From an uncultured Dehalococcoidia bacterium (GTDB taxonomy: Bacteria; Chloroflexota; Dehalococcoidia; Lucifugimonadales; Australimonadaceae), in contig CALGTL010000076.1 in NCBI GenBank assembly GCA_937901475.1, positions 1 through 39,439 on the forward strand: a stretch of 39,439 nucleotides of DNA, in the 5' to 3' direction. Position 1 is the first letter of the stretch, and each line of letters starts with the position of its first letter. The translations under genes were made by a program, and so were the position numbers. Under the pieces are notes generated by a model, which saw only the letters and a program-made list of their open reading frames with translations, had not been told where the DNA came from and ran no database searches. Shown here in pieces: positions 15,656-23,980 of this stretch.

Positions 15656-16879
15656 ATGAGGTTGAGTATTAAAAAGGCTGCCGCGTTGACATTGCTTGGA
15701 GCAATGTTTGCGGTTGTACTCGCTGCTTGCGGCGGTGACGACCCGACGGCCACGCCCACGACCGCGCCTGCGCCAACAGCAACGGCAGTTCCCGTAGTTG
15801 CTGGTGAAGCGCCCGCGCCGACAGCAACAGCAGTCCCTGCGCCTGCGGCACCGGAATTCGATGCCGAAGCTTATTTCTCCGGTAAGTTGATGCGCATGCT
15901 TGTCGGGTACAACCCCGGCGGAGGAACCGACGCAGTAGGCCGTTACATGGCGGGCCATTTGCCGAAGTTCATTCCTGGTAAGCCTCGGATGATTGTCCAA
16001 AACCTTACCCCCAACCTCACCCAGCGTAACTTCGTCTGGAATGCTAAGCCTGACGGCTTGACAATGTCGACTGAAGCAACGTCGGGTATCGTTGATCAGC
16101 AAGAAGCTGCAGCACAGTTTGACATGCGTGAGGTTAGCGCCATTGGTGCTACTTCAGGTGGAGACTCATTCTGGGCTTTGTGGGGTGCGGCAAACCTGCC
16201 TTACGTCTGCGCTGACTCAGCCTCTGGTAAAACAGGGGAATTGATCACCATTGCCGACAACGCTGCCTCTTGGCAGGACCTTGGATCCACTGGATTCAAT
16301 ACAGGAATGATCGCTCGAGCGATGAAACTACCCTACCAGTTGCTCCACGTGGCAGGTGGCCTGGGAAGTTCCACGCAGAAGCTGATGCTCCAACGCGGGG
16401 ACGTTAACTCTTGGAATACCTCGACTGTATGGTCACAGTTGCCCTTGAAGAACCCCGGCTGGACCCGTGATGGGATAATCAAGCCTTTCTTGGACATGTC
16501 TTACAGCGGTACTACCATGCCGTCCAACACTGAAGGCGACTTCACTTGTGACAAGGCGGAAGACTACCTTGGCAACATGACAACAGAGCTTGAGCAGTTC
16601 TACCGGTACTCAGACCTGCGCACTAGCTTCGCCAAGAACCTTCTTGGCCCGCCCAACATGGACCCGGCTATTCTTGCTTCGCTGCGTAAATCTATGGATG
16701 ACGCAATGAACGACGCAGAATTCGTGGCTGGTCTTGAGAAGGCATCTAGCATCAATACCCGTTACACACCTGGTGCGGAAATGGGTGCTGCAATGGTCAA
16801 GATGACTAATGACTTGATTGATAACGCGGTGGAGTACAACGAACTCCGTCAAGAGATTTACAACACTTACGTAAAGTAG
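15656..16879 (+). CDS. tctC: TctC-like tripartite tricarboxylate transporter substrate-binding lipoprotein
   Basis: A 407-aa exported lipoprotein. Lys6-Lys7 and a hydrophobic core lead to lipobox LAAC with Cys25. An Ala/Pro/Thr-rich linker (about residues 30-65) then tethers the binding domain to the membrane. The domain starts with the family hallmark LVGYNPGGGTDAVGRYMA and has the IVDQQ and STQKLMLQRGD regions of TctC/Bug proteins, which bind carboxylates. GGGAGGA at 15644-15650 places the start at this ATG; a longer in-frame reading from 15554 would put residues before the signal peptide. It is followed by the TctA gene after 142 bp containing a hairpin. The domain is larger than typical Bug proteins (about 300 aa). 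Confidence 0.88.
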   Translation: MRLSIKKAAALTLLGAMFAVVLAACGGDDPTATPTTAPAPTATAVPVVAGEAPAPTATAVPAPAAPEFDAEAYFSGKLMRMLVGYNPGGGTDAVGRYMAGHLPKFIPGKPRMIVQNLTPNLTQRNFVWNAKPDGLTMSTEATSGIVDQQEAAAQFDMREVSAIGATSGGDSFWALWGAANLPYVCADSASGKTGELITIADNAASWQDLGSTGFNTGMIARAMKLPYQLLHVAGGLGSSTQKLMLQRGDVNSWNTSTVWSQLPLKNPGWTRDGIIKPFLDMSYSGTTMPSNTEGDFTCDKAEDYLGNMTTELEQFYRYSDLRTSFAKNLLGPPNMDPAILASLRKSMDDAMNDAEFVAGLEKASSINTRYTPGAEMGAAMVKMTNDLIDNAVEYNELRQEIYNTYVK

Positions 16880-16924
16880 GCGTTGGTACATCGGATTTGG
16901 TTTCGGTGATTGAGTAATATGTGA

Positions 16925-16959
16925 TGATGCGCGCGCCACTCTAGGGGGCGCGCGCATCA
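16925..16959 (+). terminator. GC-rich hairpin between tctC and tctA
   Basis: Arms 16925-16937 and 16947-16959 form a perfect 13-bp stem, mostly alternating GC, around a 9-nt loop. It is not followed by a T-run, so it is more likely a partial terminator or a 3' stabilising stem. That would leave the binding-protein message more abundant than the permease message, as is common in binding-protein-dependent systems. Confidence 0.55.
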
Positions 16960-17021
16960 CGCTAATCTGCTCTCCTATTTCTCCAGTTGGCTCATACGAG
17001 TACCAATCATGGGAGCGTTCG

Positions 17022-19091
17022 ATGGATGAGATTCTTCAAGCGTTAACTCGCTTAGGCGACCCGATTTATTGGATCGTCGTTATTACTGCAGCTGTTCTTG
17101 CTGCCCTGACAGGATTGATTCCCGGAGCTTCGGGCATCGTCGTAATGGCTCTCGCTATTCCGTTCATCACGGAAAATGTTACCGATCCTGCGATTGGAAT
17201 GGTTGCCTTGGCTGTTATCACTGGTGTGAACAACGGCCTTGACACAATTCCTGCGATACTACTCGGCCAGCCAGGTGGTGGGAATAACGTGTCCTTCCTT
17301 GAAGGGCATCAACTTGCTAGGCAAGGGAAAGCGGCCCACACCCTAGGTGCCGTCTACGCGGTGTCCATGTTGGGTGGTGTGGTTGGCGCAATCACGCTTG
17401 CCTTGGCCGTCCCGATTATGAGGCCATTTGTCCTCTCCTTCTCATGGGCAGAGATCGCCATGTTAGGACTGTTCGGTGTCACTATGGTTTCTGGTCTTAG
17501 CAAAGGCGCTATGCGACGAGGCCTAGCGGCAGGTGCCTTTGGTATTTTGATTGGTACTGTCGGCATTGCGCCTGCTACCGGGGACCTTCGCTTCTTCTTT
17601 CAGCGGCCAGAGCTGTGGGAAGGCATTAATCTCATTGCTGTCACCTTGGGATTCTTCGCTCTACCAGAAATGGTTGATTTGACCTTGGCACGAGAACCTG
17701 TTGCCCCTAAAGGCGCCAACGTGTCCACCAAGGAGGTTCTACGCGGTGCTAGAGAAGGCTTCCGGCATTGGCCTATGGTGATACGCCAATCCGTGTTTGG
17801 CGTATTCCTTGGTGCAATCCCCGGCGTTGGCCAAGCCACCATTGACTGGTTGGCATATGCATTCGGCATCTTCTGGACCAAGGATAAGTCTCAGTTCGGG
17901 AAGGGCTCATTGCTGGGCGTCATGTTCGCCGAGTCTGCCCAGAACTCGAAGGAGTCAGGCCAAGCAATCCCGACGCTTGCCTTGGGTATCCCGGGTGGAT
18001 TGTCGTGGGCTTTAATTCTAGTAGCGATGCTGTATTACAACCTGGCACCTGGCCCGCAGATGCTCGGAGAGCACGCGGACATAGTCATCCTCATGGTCAT
18101 AACCCTATCCATAGGCAACTTGCTGCTTATGGTTATGGGTATCGGCTTTACCGGCCAACTAGCAAAGCTAACTCTTGTGCCGTACCCAATGGTTGGGGCG
18201 GTTATCATCCCGATTATTTTCCTTACGGCACTGATTGCTATGCGATCGTGGCTGTTCCTGCCCATTATGTTCGTGTTTATGGGCATCGGATTGATCATGA
18301 AGTACTGGCAATGGCCTCGTCCTCCGATGCTATTAGGCCTGATCCTAGGACCGGTCATTGAGGAAAACCTTGTTTCTGCTGAAAGTGTTTATGGGTGGAG
18401 TGGGATAGCAACAAGGCCTCTAACAATCGCTCTGGCAATCATCATTGTTTTGGTTCTCTACTTTTTCAACAAGAGTGCCAAGACTGACGTTACGAAGGGA
18501 TTGGTTACGGCTTCAACGGGAGGCGATGGGCCTCTGGAAACGGCAACCGACGCCCCGGCTACAGAATTGATAGAGCGGTCGTTCATGCAGGCCTTCTTTA
18601 GTGCTCGTAACTTCCCGATCGCTTTGGCGATTGGTGGTTCGCTAGCTTTCATCATTGAAGCTCAGGGTTTCCGAAGTTCTGCCGCCCAATTCTTCCCCGT
18701 CGGCGCGGCGAGCGTCATTATCGTATTGAGCCTCTCCCAGTTGTATACCCATGTTGTCTCCCAACGAGTAGTGAGCAAAGCAGAAATCATGGATATTGGG
18801 ATGAAGAGCGTCGGGATGGAAGGGACTAAAGCTGCTGCGGTCAAGATCGTGGGGATGCTTTTGCTCTTCTCGTTATTGTCAGGGGTCATCGGTATAAAAT
18901 ATGCAACATTTTCCTATGCTTTCCTGAGTCCATATTTCTGGATGCCGGGTAAATGGAAATATATTGGTCCTGTAATTGCTGTGACTATCATCGGGATTTT
19001 CCAGTTCTTTTTGATGGATAACTTCATCTATATAATTTGGCCGGAACCTGCTCTTTTCGAATGGATCGGCCGGGAAATATTAGGTCGATAG
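17022..19091 (+). CDS. tctA: TctA permease fused to a TctB-like domain
   Basis: A 689-aa membrane protein. Residues about 1-500 are TctA: LTGLIPGASGIVVMALAIPF at the N-terminus, GAIPGVGQATIDW in the middle and LGIPGGLSWALILV, the Gly-Pro-Gly loops typical of the family. TctA normally ends near 500 aa. Here a hydrophilic linker (about 490-530) leads to roughly 160 more residues with about four membrane segments, the size and topology of TctB (FPIALAIGGSLAFIIEAQGF ... FFLMDNFIYIIWP). No separate tctB gene is present, so a fusion is the simplest reading. With the lipoprotein at 15656 it forms a secondary, ion-driven carboxylate uptake system. GGGAG precedes the ATG by 7 nt. Confidence 0.9.
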   Translation: MDEILQALTRLGDPIYWIVVITAAVLAALTGLIPGASGIVVMALAIPFITENVTDPAIGMVALAVITGVNNGLDTIPAILLGQPGGGNNVSFLEGHQLARQGKAAHTLGAVYAVSMLGGVVGAITLALAVPIMRPFVLSFSWAEIAMLGLFGVTMVSGLSKGAMRRGLAAGAFGILIGTVGIAPATGDLRFFFQRPELWEGINLIAVTLGFFALPEMVDLTLAREPVAPKGANVSTKEVLRGAREGFRHWPMVIRQSVFGVFLGAIPGVGQATIDWLAYAFGIFWTKDKSQFGKGSLLGVMFAESAQNSKESGQAIPTLALGIPGGLSWALILVAMLYYNLAPGPQMLGEHADIVILMVITLSIGNLLLMVMGIGFTGQLAKLTLVPYPMVGAVIIPIIFLTALIAMRSWLFLPIMFVFMGIGLIMKYWQWPRPPMLLGLILGPVIEENLVSAESVYGWSGIATRPLTIALAIIIVLVLYFFNKSAKTDVTKGLVTASTGGDGPLETATDAPATELIERSFMQAFFSARNFPIALAIGGSLAFIIEAQGFRSSAAQFFPVGAASVIIVLSLSQLYTHVVSQRVVSKAEIMDIGMKSVGMEGTKAAAVKIVGMLLLFSLLSGVIGIKYATFSYAFLSPYFWMPGKWKYIGPVIAVTIIGIFQFFLMDNFIYIIWPEPALFEWIGREILGR

Positions 19092-19097
19092 AAGACG

Positions 19098-19165
19098 CCT
19101 ATTCATTGTGTATAGCAGAAGCGCCGACCCTTGGGTCGGCGCTTCTGCTATACACAATGAATAGG
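19098..19165. repeat. 32-bp perfect palindrome with 4-nt loop
   Basis: Arms 19098-19129 and 19134-19165 are exact reverse complements around CTTG. It starts 6 bp after the tctA stop and ends 30 bp before the DUF4395 start. The length and perfection exceed an ordinary terminator, and no T-run follows on either side. It can fold as RNA (a terminator or RNase III-type substrate) or extrude as a cruciform. No target-site duplication or transposase is seen. Confidence 0.8.
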
Positions 19166-19195
19166 ACCAGTATAAATAGCTTAAAGGTGAGCAAA

Positions 19196-19726
19196 ATGAT
19201 TACATCGTTAGCAGGCGCTAGGCTGGCATTGCGTACATTTTTTACTTTTCCTAACCCGGTAAACGAATACGCAGCTCGCTCTGTTGCCGCAATGGTATTC
19301 ACACTCGCTCTGATTACCATTGTCGCTGATGTTCGCTGGTTAACTTGGGTCCTCGCGTACGGGTTCTTAGCACGGGTACTCACAGGCCCCAAAGCAAGCC
19401 CGATGGGTCAGCTGGCGACGAGAGTGATCGCGCCAAAAATCCTAAGACGCTCTCGGCCTGTGGCGGGCCCCCCAAAGCAATTCGCCCAGATGGTTGGACT
19501 TGCCTTCTCGATAGCCTCCATTGCCTTGATCTATGGATTTGGTCTCATAGGGCCAGGATACGTTGTGCTCGGTGTCCTCGTGCTATTCGCGGGATTAGAA
19601 GCCTTCTTAGGCTTTTGTATGGGTTGCTTCGTTTTCGGATACCTTATGCGATGGGGAGTTGTGCCCGCAGAAATTTGCGAACGTTGCAGTGATATATATT
19701 TCGAACCTGATTCCCGGTTGATATAA
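19196..19726 (+). CDS. DUF4395 family membrane protein
   Basis: A 176-aa protein with about four hydrophobic segments matching the DUF4395 pattern: FPNPVNEYAARSVAAM, WLTWVLAYGFLARVLTGPKASPMG, then PKQFAQMVGLAFS and LEAFLGFCMGCFVFGYLMR. Two cysteine pairs (CMGC in the last membrane segment, CERC at the C-terminus) could be redox-active or bind metal; some family members are fused or adjacent to thioredoxin-like proteins. AAAGGTG at 19183-19189 sets the start at this ATG. A longer in-frame reading would begin inside tctA and run through the palindrome, so it is rejected. The function is unknown. Confidence 0.8.
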   Translation: MITSLAGARLALRTFFTFPNPVNEYAARSVAAMVFTLALITIVADVRWLTWVLAYGFLARVLTGPKASPMGQLATRVIAPKILRRSRPVAGPPKQFAQMVGLAFSIASIALIYGFGLIGPGYVVLGVLVLFAGLEAFLGFCMGCFVFGYLMRWGVVPAEICERCSDIYFEPDSRLI

Positions 19727-19773
19727 ATTTACATGTACTCTTCTGCGAAAACCTCGCCCCTGAAGGTCCTGTT

Positions 19774-20646
19774 ATGAAAATCGGCCTCGCCTTGCCCGCA
19801 AATATTCCAGCGGTTGTCCCAACAGACCTAATTGAATGGGCCCGAAGATGTGATTCGGCTCCCTTTTCCACGCTTGCCGCTAACGACCGCCTTGCTTACG
19901 TTACAGGAGATCCATTGGCGCTACTGGCAATGTCGGCGGGAGTGACATCACGTGTCCGATTGATGACTAGCATACTGATTGCTCCTATACGTAATGCGGG
20001 AGTGCTCGCTACTCAGGCTGCGACCATCGACTCTTTGTCAAATGGTCGCCTTACATTAGGACTGGCAGTTGGCGGCCGAGAAGATGACTTCCTTGTTGGC
20101 CAAGCACCCTTCCACAATCGCGGTAAACGATTCGATGAAATGCTGTTACATATGCGACGTGTTTGGGCAGGCGATACATTTACGAAGAATTCTCACGCTG
20201 CTGGACCTAATGTTGTACAGGAAGGAGGCCCTGAAATCCTTCTGGGCGGCGGCTCTCCTGCGGCAATCGCCCGCGTAGGGAAGTCGGCTGACGGCTTCAT
20301 CGTTGGAGGTGGAGGCAACCTTGAACGGGCGACCGAGGTCTACAAATCCGTCCTCGAGTCCTGGATAGAGCATGAGCGATTTGGCAAGCCGCGATTCCTC
20401 TCTGGTCTCAGCTATGCGCTTGGTGATGATGCGACCATTCAGCAAGCTCGCAGCAATCAATACGATTACTATGCATGGCTTGGCGAGAAAATTGCAGCTG
20501 ACCGCGCACAAACGATCCTTACAACCCCCGCTGCTATCCGTGAGGCGCTTGCTAGCCTTGAGTCGATTGGCGTAGACGAGGTCATCATGCAGCCCACACA
20601 CCCGGCAGTCGAGCAATTAGACCGTGCAGCCGTCGCGGTGTTCTAG
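19774..20646 (+). CDS. Luciferase-like (LLM) flavin/F420-dependent oxidoreductase
   Basis: A 290-aa LLM-class TIM barrel. Landmarks are MKIGLALPAN, VTSRVRLMTSILIAPIRNAG, LATQAATIDSLSNGRLTLGL, FDEMLLHMRRVWAG and a late PEILLGGGSPAAIARVGK phosphate-binding region. The overall form, with a short insertion after strand 4, is closer to F420-dependent or FMN-dependent reductases of actinobacteria and Chloroflexota than to the group-1 enzyme at 14342. It is shorter than most LLM enzymes (about 320-350 aa). A GAAGG site precedes the ATG. It lies 47 bp after the DUF4395 gene on the same strand. The substrate is unknown. Confidence 0.85.
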   Translation: MKIGLALPANIPAVVPTDLIEWARRCDSAPFSTLAANDRLAYVTGDPLALLAMSAGVTSRVRLMTSILIAPIRNAGVLATQAATIDSLSNGRLTLGLAVGGREDDFLVGQAPFHNRGKRFDEMLLHMRRVWAGDTFTKNSHAAGPNVVQEGGPEILLGGGSPAAIARVGKSADGFIVGGGGNLERATEVYKSVLESWIEHERFGKPRFLSGLSYALGDDATIQQARSNQYDYYAWLGEKIAADRAQTILTTPAAIREALASLESIGVDEVIMQPTHPAVEQLDRAAVAVF

Positions 20647-21028
20647 CCCTTGCGTTCACCGGCACTCACGGGCAGCGACCCGCCTTGAAGTGCTTTGTAT
20701 GATCTGAGGAATAACATTGCTTCCGGATTCATAGAATGCAGAAATGTAAGAACGAAGGCATTGTTAGTAAAACCGCCCTGACCGTCGCGGAAAGTCCCAA
20801 CGGAAAAGGGAACCTCCTTCAGTTTGGCGACGAACCCCTCCCCCTTACGACATGAACAGGAACGCCTGCTATGGCAGATAGATAGAAAAAAAAACCCTCT
20901 CATTCGCTAGGGAGAAGTTTTTGCTGCTCTTTCCTGTTGTGCCGCACCGCGCCTTCTGCTACGTTTCTCTCGTGTCAAGGTATAGAGGTCGCGGAGGCGG
21001 ACAACGCAAGCAGCCCTCCCGGGTACGG
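20647..21028 (+). other. Intergenic region before the lut operon, no convincing gene
   Basis: A 380-bp stretch between the LLM gene and lutA. It contains a run of nine A (about 20885-20893) and no clear promoter. A 39-codon plus-strand reading at 20736-20855 and an 86-codon minus-strand reading at 20643-20903 lack ribosome sites and family resemblance, so I do not call them. It probably holds the leader and control region of the lut operon. Confidence 0.5.
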
Positions 21029-21748
21029 GTGGCGCTCTGCGCGACATGTCTCGTAGACCAATTTTTCCCAGAAGTAGGGGAAGCCACCGTCAAAGTGCTC
21101 AGGCATCTTGGTGTAGATGTTGCATTCCCGGAAGCGCAGACCTGTTGTGGGCAGATCGGCTTCAATGGCGGCTACCGCAAGGAGGCTGCTGATGTGGCAC
21201 GCCACTTCGTAGAGACGTTCGAGCCCTACGAATACATCGTCGCACCATCCGGTTCATGCTCCTCCATGATTAAAATCTACTACCCCGAACTCTTTGCTGA
21301 CGAACCTAACATGCTTGAGAGAGCGACTGCCGTTGGAGAGAAGACGCACGAGCTAACGGACTTCATTGTTAACGTTATGGGCGTCACCGAAATAGGCGGG
21401 GCATCTACCGGTCTAGTCACTTATCACGACGCTTGCCATCTGCTCCGAGAGTTAGGTATTTCAGAAGAGCCTCGCACGCTGATTCAGAACACGCGTGGGG
21501 TTGAACTCCAAGAGATGGCCAAGTCGGACGCTTGTTGCGGCTTTGGCGGCCTCTTCTCGGTGAAATTCCCTGAGATTTCTACTGCCATACTCAACGAAAA
21601 AGTTGGCAACATTGAAGAAACTGGTGCGTCTACTGTCGTTGCCAACGATTGCGGCTGCCTCATGCAAATGCGCGGCGCGCTGCGACGCCAGGGCTCTAAC
21701 GTGCGCCCAAAGCACATCGCAGAATTCCTAGCCGAGGGGTTGGACTAA
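21029..21748 (+). CDS. lutA: LutA/LldE, Fe-S subunit of the lactate utilisation complex
   Basis: A 239-aa protein from GTG at 21029, the same length as E. coli YkgE. Two CCG (cysteine-rich) domains are seen: TCCGQIGFNGG with CATCLVD before it, and ACCGFGGLFSVK with DACHLLRE before and NDCGC after. These bind Fe-S clusters, as in heterodisulfide reductase and glycolate oxidase subunits. With LutB and LutC it oxidises L-lactate to pyruvate. The start is inferred from family length, since no ribosome site precedes it; an upstream GTG (20972) and TTG (20921) remain open in frame. Its TAA overlaps the lutB ATG by one base. Confidence 0.92.
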   Translation: MALCATCLVDQFFPEVGEATVKVLRHLGVDVAFPEAQTCCGQIGFNGGYRKEAADVARHFVETFEPYEYIVAPSGSCSSMIKIYYPELFADEPNMLERATAVGEKTHELTDFIVNVMGVTEIGGASTGLVTYHDACHLLRELGISEEPRTLIQNTRGVELQEMAKSDACCGFGGLFSVKFPEISTAILNEKVGNIEETGASTVVANDCGCLMQMRGALRRQGSNVRPKHIAEFLAEGLD

Positions 21749-23184
21749 TGCCAGAAGTCAAGACGAGCCGGTTCAAGGCGGAGTCGCTCAAAGCTTTAGA
21801 TAATGACAATATTCAACGCGCCCTTGGAGCTCCTTTCGCTCACTTTGTAGATGGTCGTAAATCCTCCATCGAAGCCGATTTTACGGAAGAGAGCTGGGAT
21901 TCGATGCGCGATCGCGCTGCAGCGACCAAAGCCCACACCATTGAGCGCCTTGACTACTATTTGGATCTCCTAGACAAGAATGTTCGGCGCAACGGCGGTC
22001 ACGTCCATTTTGCCGATGACTCTGTCCATGCTAATCAGATTGTGTTGGACATCGCGCGGCGGAACAACGTTAAAACGGTCATCAAGAGCAAGTCCATGGT
22101 CTCTGAGGAAATGGGAATCAACGACGTTCTTGAAAAGAACGGTATCGAGCCCGTAGAGACTGACTTGGGTGAGTACATTATTCAACTTGCCCGCGAGACT
22201 CCGTTCCATCTCATTGCTCCTGCTGTTCATAAAACCAAAGGCCAAGTCTCTGATCTTTTCGAGAAATTCCTTGACTCTGACCCCACCGATGACATTGGAA
22301 AGCTCTGCATCATTGCCCGCGATGTCCTACGGGATCATTTCGCGAAGGCAGATATGGGTATCAGCGGGGCCAACTTCATCGTTGCTGAGACTGGCACGGT
22401 TGTTCTCGTCACCAATGAAGGCAACGGGCGCATGACTACGTCAGCGCCGCGCGTGCATGTGGCCATCGCTGGTATGGAGAAGCTGCTACCGTCTATCGAG
22501 GACGTAGGCCTGTTCCTGCGACTGCTCCCACGTTCCGCTACCGGCCAGCGCATCACTAGCTACAACGCCTTCATCAGCGGCCCCCGCGCTAATAGCGATG
22601 AAGATGGCCCTGAAGAATTTCACCTGATTCTCGTAGACAATGGCCGTCTGAACCTGCTCAAAGACGAGAACCTCCGAGAAGCCCTTTCGTGTATCCGTTG
22701 TGGTGCTTGTCTTAACCACTGCCCCGTTTACCGTAAGGTCGGTGGACACGCCTACGGATGGGTGTACCCAGGGCCTATCGGCGCCATTGTTTCGCCTATG
22801 CTCACCGGCCTAAAAAAAGGCAAGGACCTTCCATATGCCTCCACGCTTTGCGGGGCGTGCCGTGATGTCTGCCCGGTGAAGATAGATCTTCCGAAGTTGC
22901 TGCTCGACCTACGTCACAAAATTGTAACCACCGGTGGGGGCACCATGCCCGAACGCCTCGGTATACGCCAGTGGCAGAGCACTGTGAAGACGCGGGGAAA
23001 ACTTGAGCGCTCGGCCCGGCTTGGCCGGCTATTGCAAGGCCCCATCGCCCGCAAAGGATTTATCAAGCGAGTGCCTCTCCCTGTGGTCAGCGGCTGGACC
23101 AAGAGCCGTGACTTTCCTGCGCTCGCGCCACGGTCATTCGCCGAAATCTGGCGTGATGAGCTCTCAGGTGGAGATCGACCCTGA
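21748..23184 (+). CDS. lutB: LutB/LldF, LUD-domain ferredoxin-type subunit of lactate oxidation
   Basis: A 478-aa protein. An N-terminal LUD domain contains ADMGISGANFIVAETGTVVL and NGRMTTSAPRVHV. It is followed by two 4Fe-4S motifs: CIRCGACLNHCPVY from about residue 315 and CGACRDVCPVKI from about 368. A C-terminal tail resembles YkgF. It is the electron-transfer core of the LutABC L-lactate dehydrogenase complex. The ATG overlaps the lutA stop (TAATG) and its own TGA overlaps the lutC start (TGATG), so all three are translationally coupled. Length and motifs are complete. Confidence 0.95.
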   Translation: MPEVKTSRFKAESLKALDNDNIQRALGAPFAHFVDGRKSSIEADFTEESWDSMRDRAAATKAHTIERLDYYLDLLDKNVRRNGGHVHFADDSVHANQIVLDIARRNNVKTVIKSKSMVSEEMGINDVLEKNGIEPVETDLGEYIIQLARETPFHLIAPAVHKTKGQVSDLFEKFLDSDPTDDIGKLCIIARDVLRDHFAKADMGISGANFIVAETGTVVLVTNEGNGRMTTSAPRVHVAIAGMEKLLPSIEDVGLFLRLLPRSATGQRITSYNAFISGPRANSDEDGPEEFHLILVDNGRLNLLKDENLREALSCIRCGACLNHCPVYRKVGGHAYGWVYPGPIGAIVSPMLTGLKKGKDLPYASTLCGACRDVCPVKIDLPKLLLDLRHKIVTTGGGTMPERLGIRQWQSTVKTRGKLERSARLGRLLQGPIARKGFIKRVPLPVVSGWTKSRDFPALAPRSFAEIWRDELSGGDRP

Positions 23185-23939
23185 TGCCAATGCCCGTAGA
23201 AGACCCGAACAAATCGGCATTTCTCGCTCGCGTCCGTGAAGCGCTGGGCCGCACTAGCCCGATTGTCGTCACACCTGACCACCCGACTCTCAAAACAACA
23301 CTGCCTCGCCACGAGGAAAAAATTCGTACAACGCAGGCGCGTACAGAGGCACGTCGGCCCCAGAATGTTGCGCGCCTTGAAACCATAGCAACTGAAGGCG
23401 CATGGCATGTTCATCGCGTTGCAGATGCAGAGGAAGCCTCGAACGCTGTTGCCGACCTCGCCTCCAAGATTCAGGCTAAAACCATCGTCCGCACCGCTGA
23501 AGAGATCTTCAAGCGCATTGATGTTGATAGTAAGCTGCGCAAACGTGGGGTCAGCCCTACAGTGCTAGCGTCTGGGCGTTCACGACGCAAATCTGATCTC
23601 AAAGGTATCGCTTTCAAAGCAGACCTGGGTATCAGCGGTGTAGAGTACGCGATCGCGGAAACAGGCAGCTGCGCCCTTTTCCAACGCAAGGGCAACGCCC
23701 GCATCACTACACTGGCACCCCCAGTCCTCGCGCTCATCGTGGAGGAATCGCAGGTGTTGGAAACTCTTGATGACTTCTTCGCGATTGTCCGTTTCCAATT
23801 CCTGGCCAACCGCGCACGCCTGCCTAACTACTACAACTTCATCTCTGGCCCATCGCGCACTGGTGACATCGAGCAAACCCTAACCATCGGCGTCCACGGC
23901 CCAGGTGAGGTTCACATGATTATCGTCGCTGGTGCCTAA
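23184..23939 (+). CDS. lutC: LutC/LldG, LUD-domain subunit of lactate oxidation
   Basis: A 251-aa LUD-domain protein. The diagnostic stretch ADLGISGVEYAIAETGS with NARITTLAPPVLAL parallels the LUD domain of LutB, and VHGPGEVHMIIV closes the protein as in YkgG. It completes the lutABC operon and starts on the last base of the lutB stop. The basic N-terminal region (about residues 25-70) is longer than in E. coli YkgG. No lactate permease (lldP/lutP) is adjacent; lactate may enter through another carrier or arise internally. Confidence 0.93.
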   Translation: MPMPVEDPNKSAFLARVREALGRTSPIVVTPDHPTLKTTLPRHEEKIRTTQARTEARRPQNVARLETIATEGAWHVHRVADAEEASNAVADLASKIQAKTIVRTAEEIFKRIDVDSKLRKRGVSPTVLASGRSRRKSDLKGIAFKADLGISGVEYAIAETGSCALFQRKGNARITTLAPPVLALIVEESQVLETLDDFFAIVRFQFLANRARLPNYYNFISGPSRTGDIEQTLTIGVHGPGEVHMIIVAGA

Positions 23940-23980
23940 CTCTACCCTCGTCACGACCTTACCTACCGGAGCTCTTCCCC

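Noticed and set aside
19037-19195. Upstream extension of the DUF4395 gene
   Set aside because: It would start inside tctA and translate the whole palindrome; AAAGGTG before 19196 marks the true start.
20643-20903. 86-codon minus-strand reading frame before lutA
   Set aside because: No ribosome site, no family pattern, and it would be antisense to the probable lut leader.
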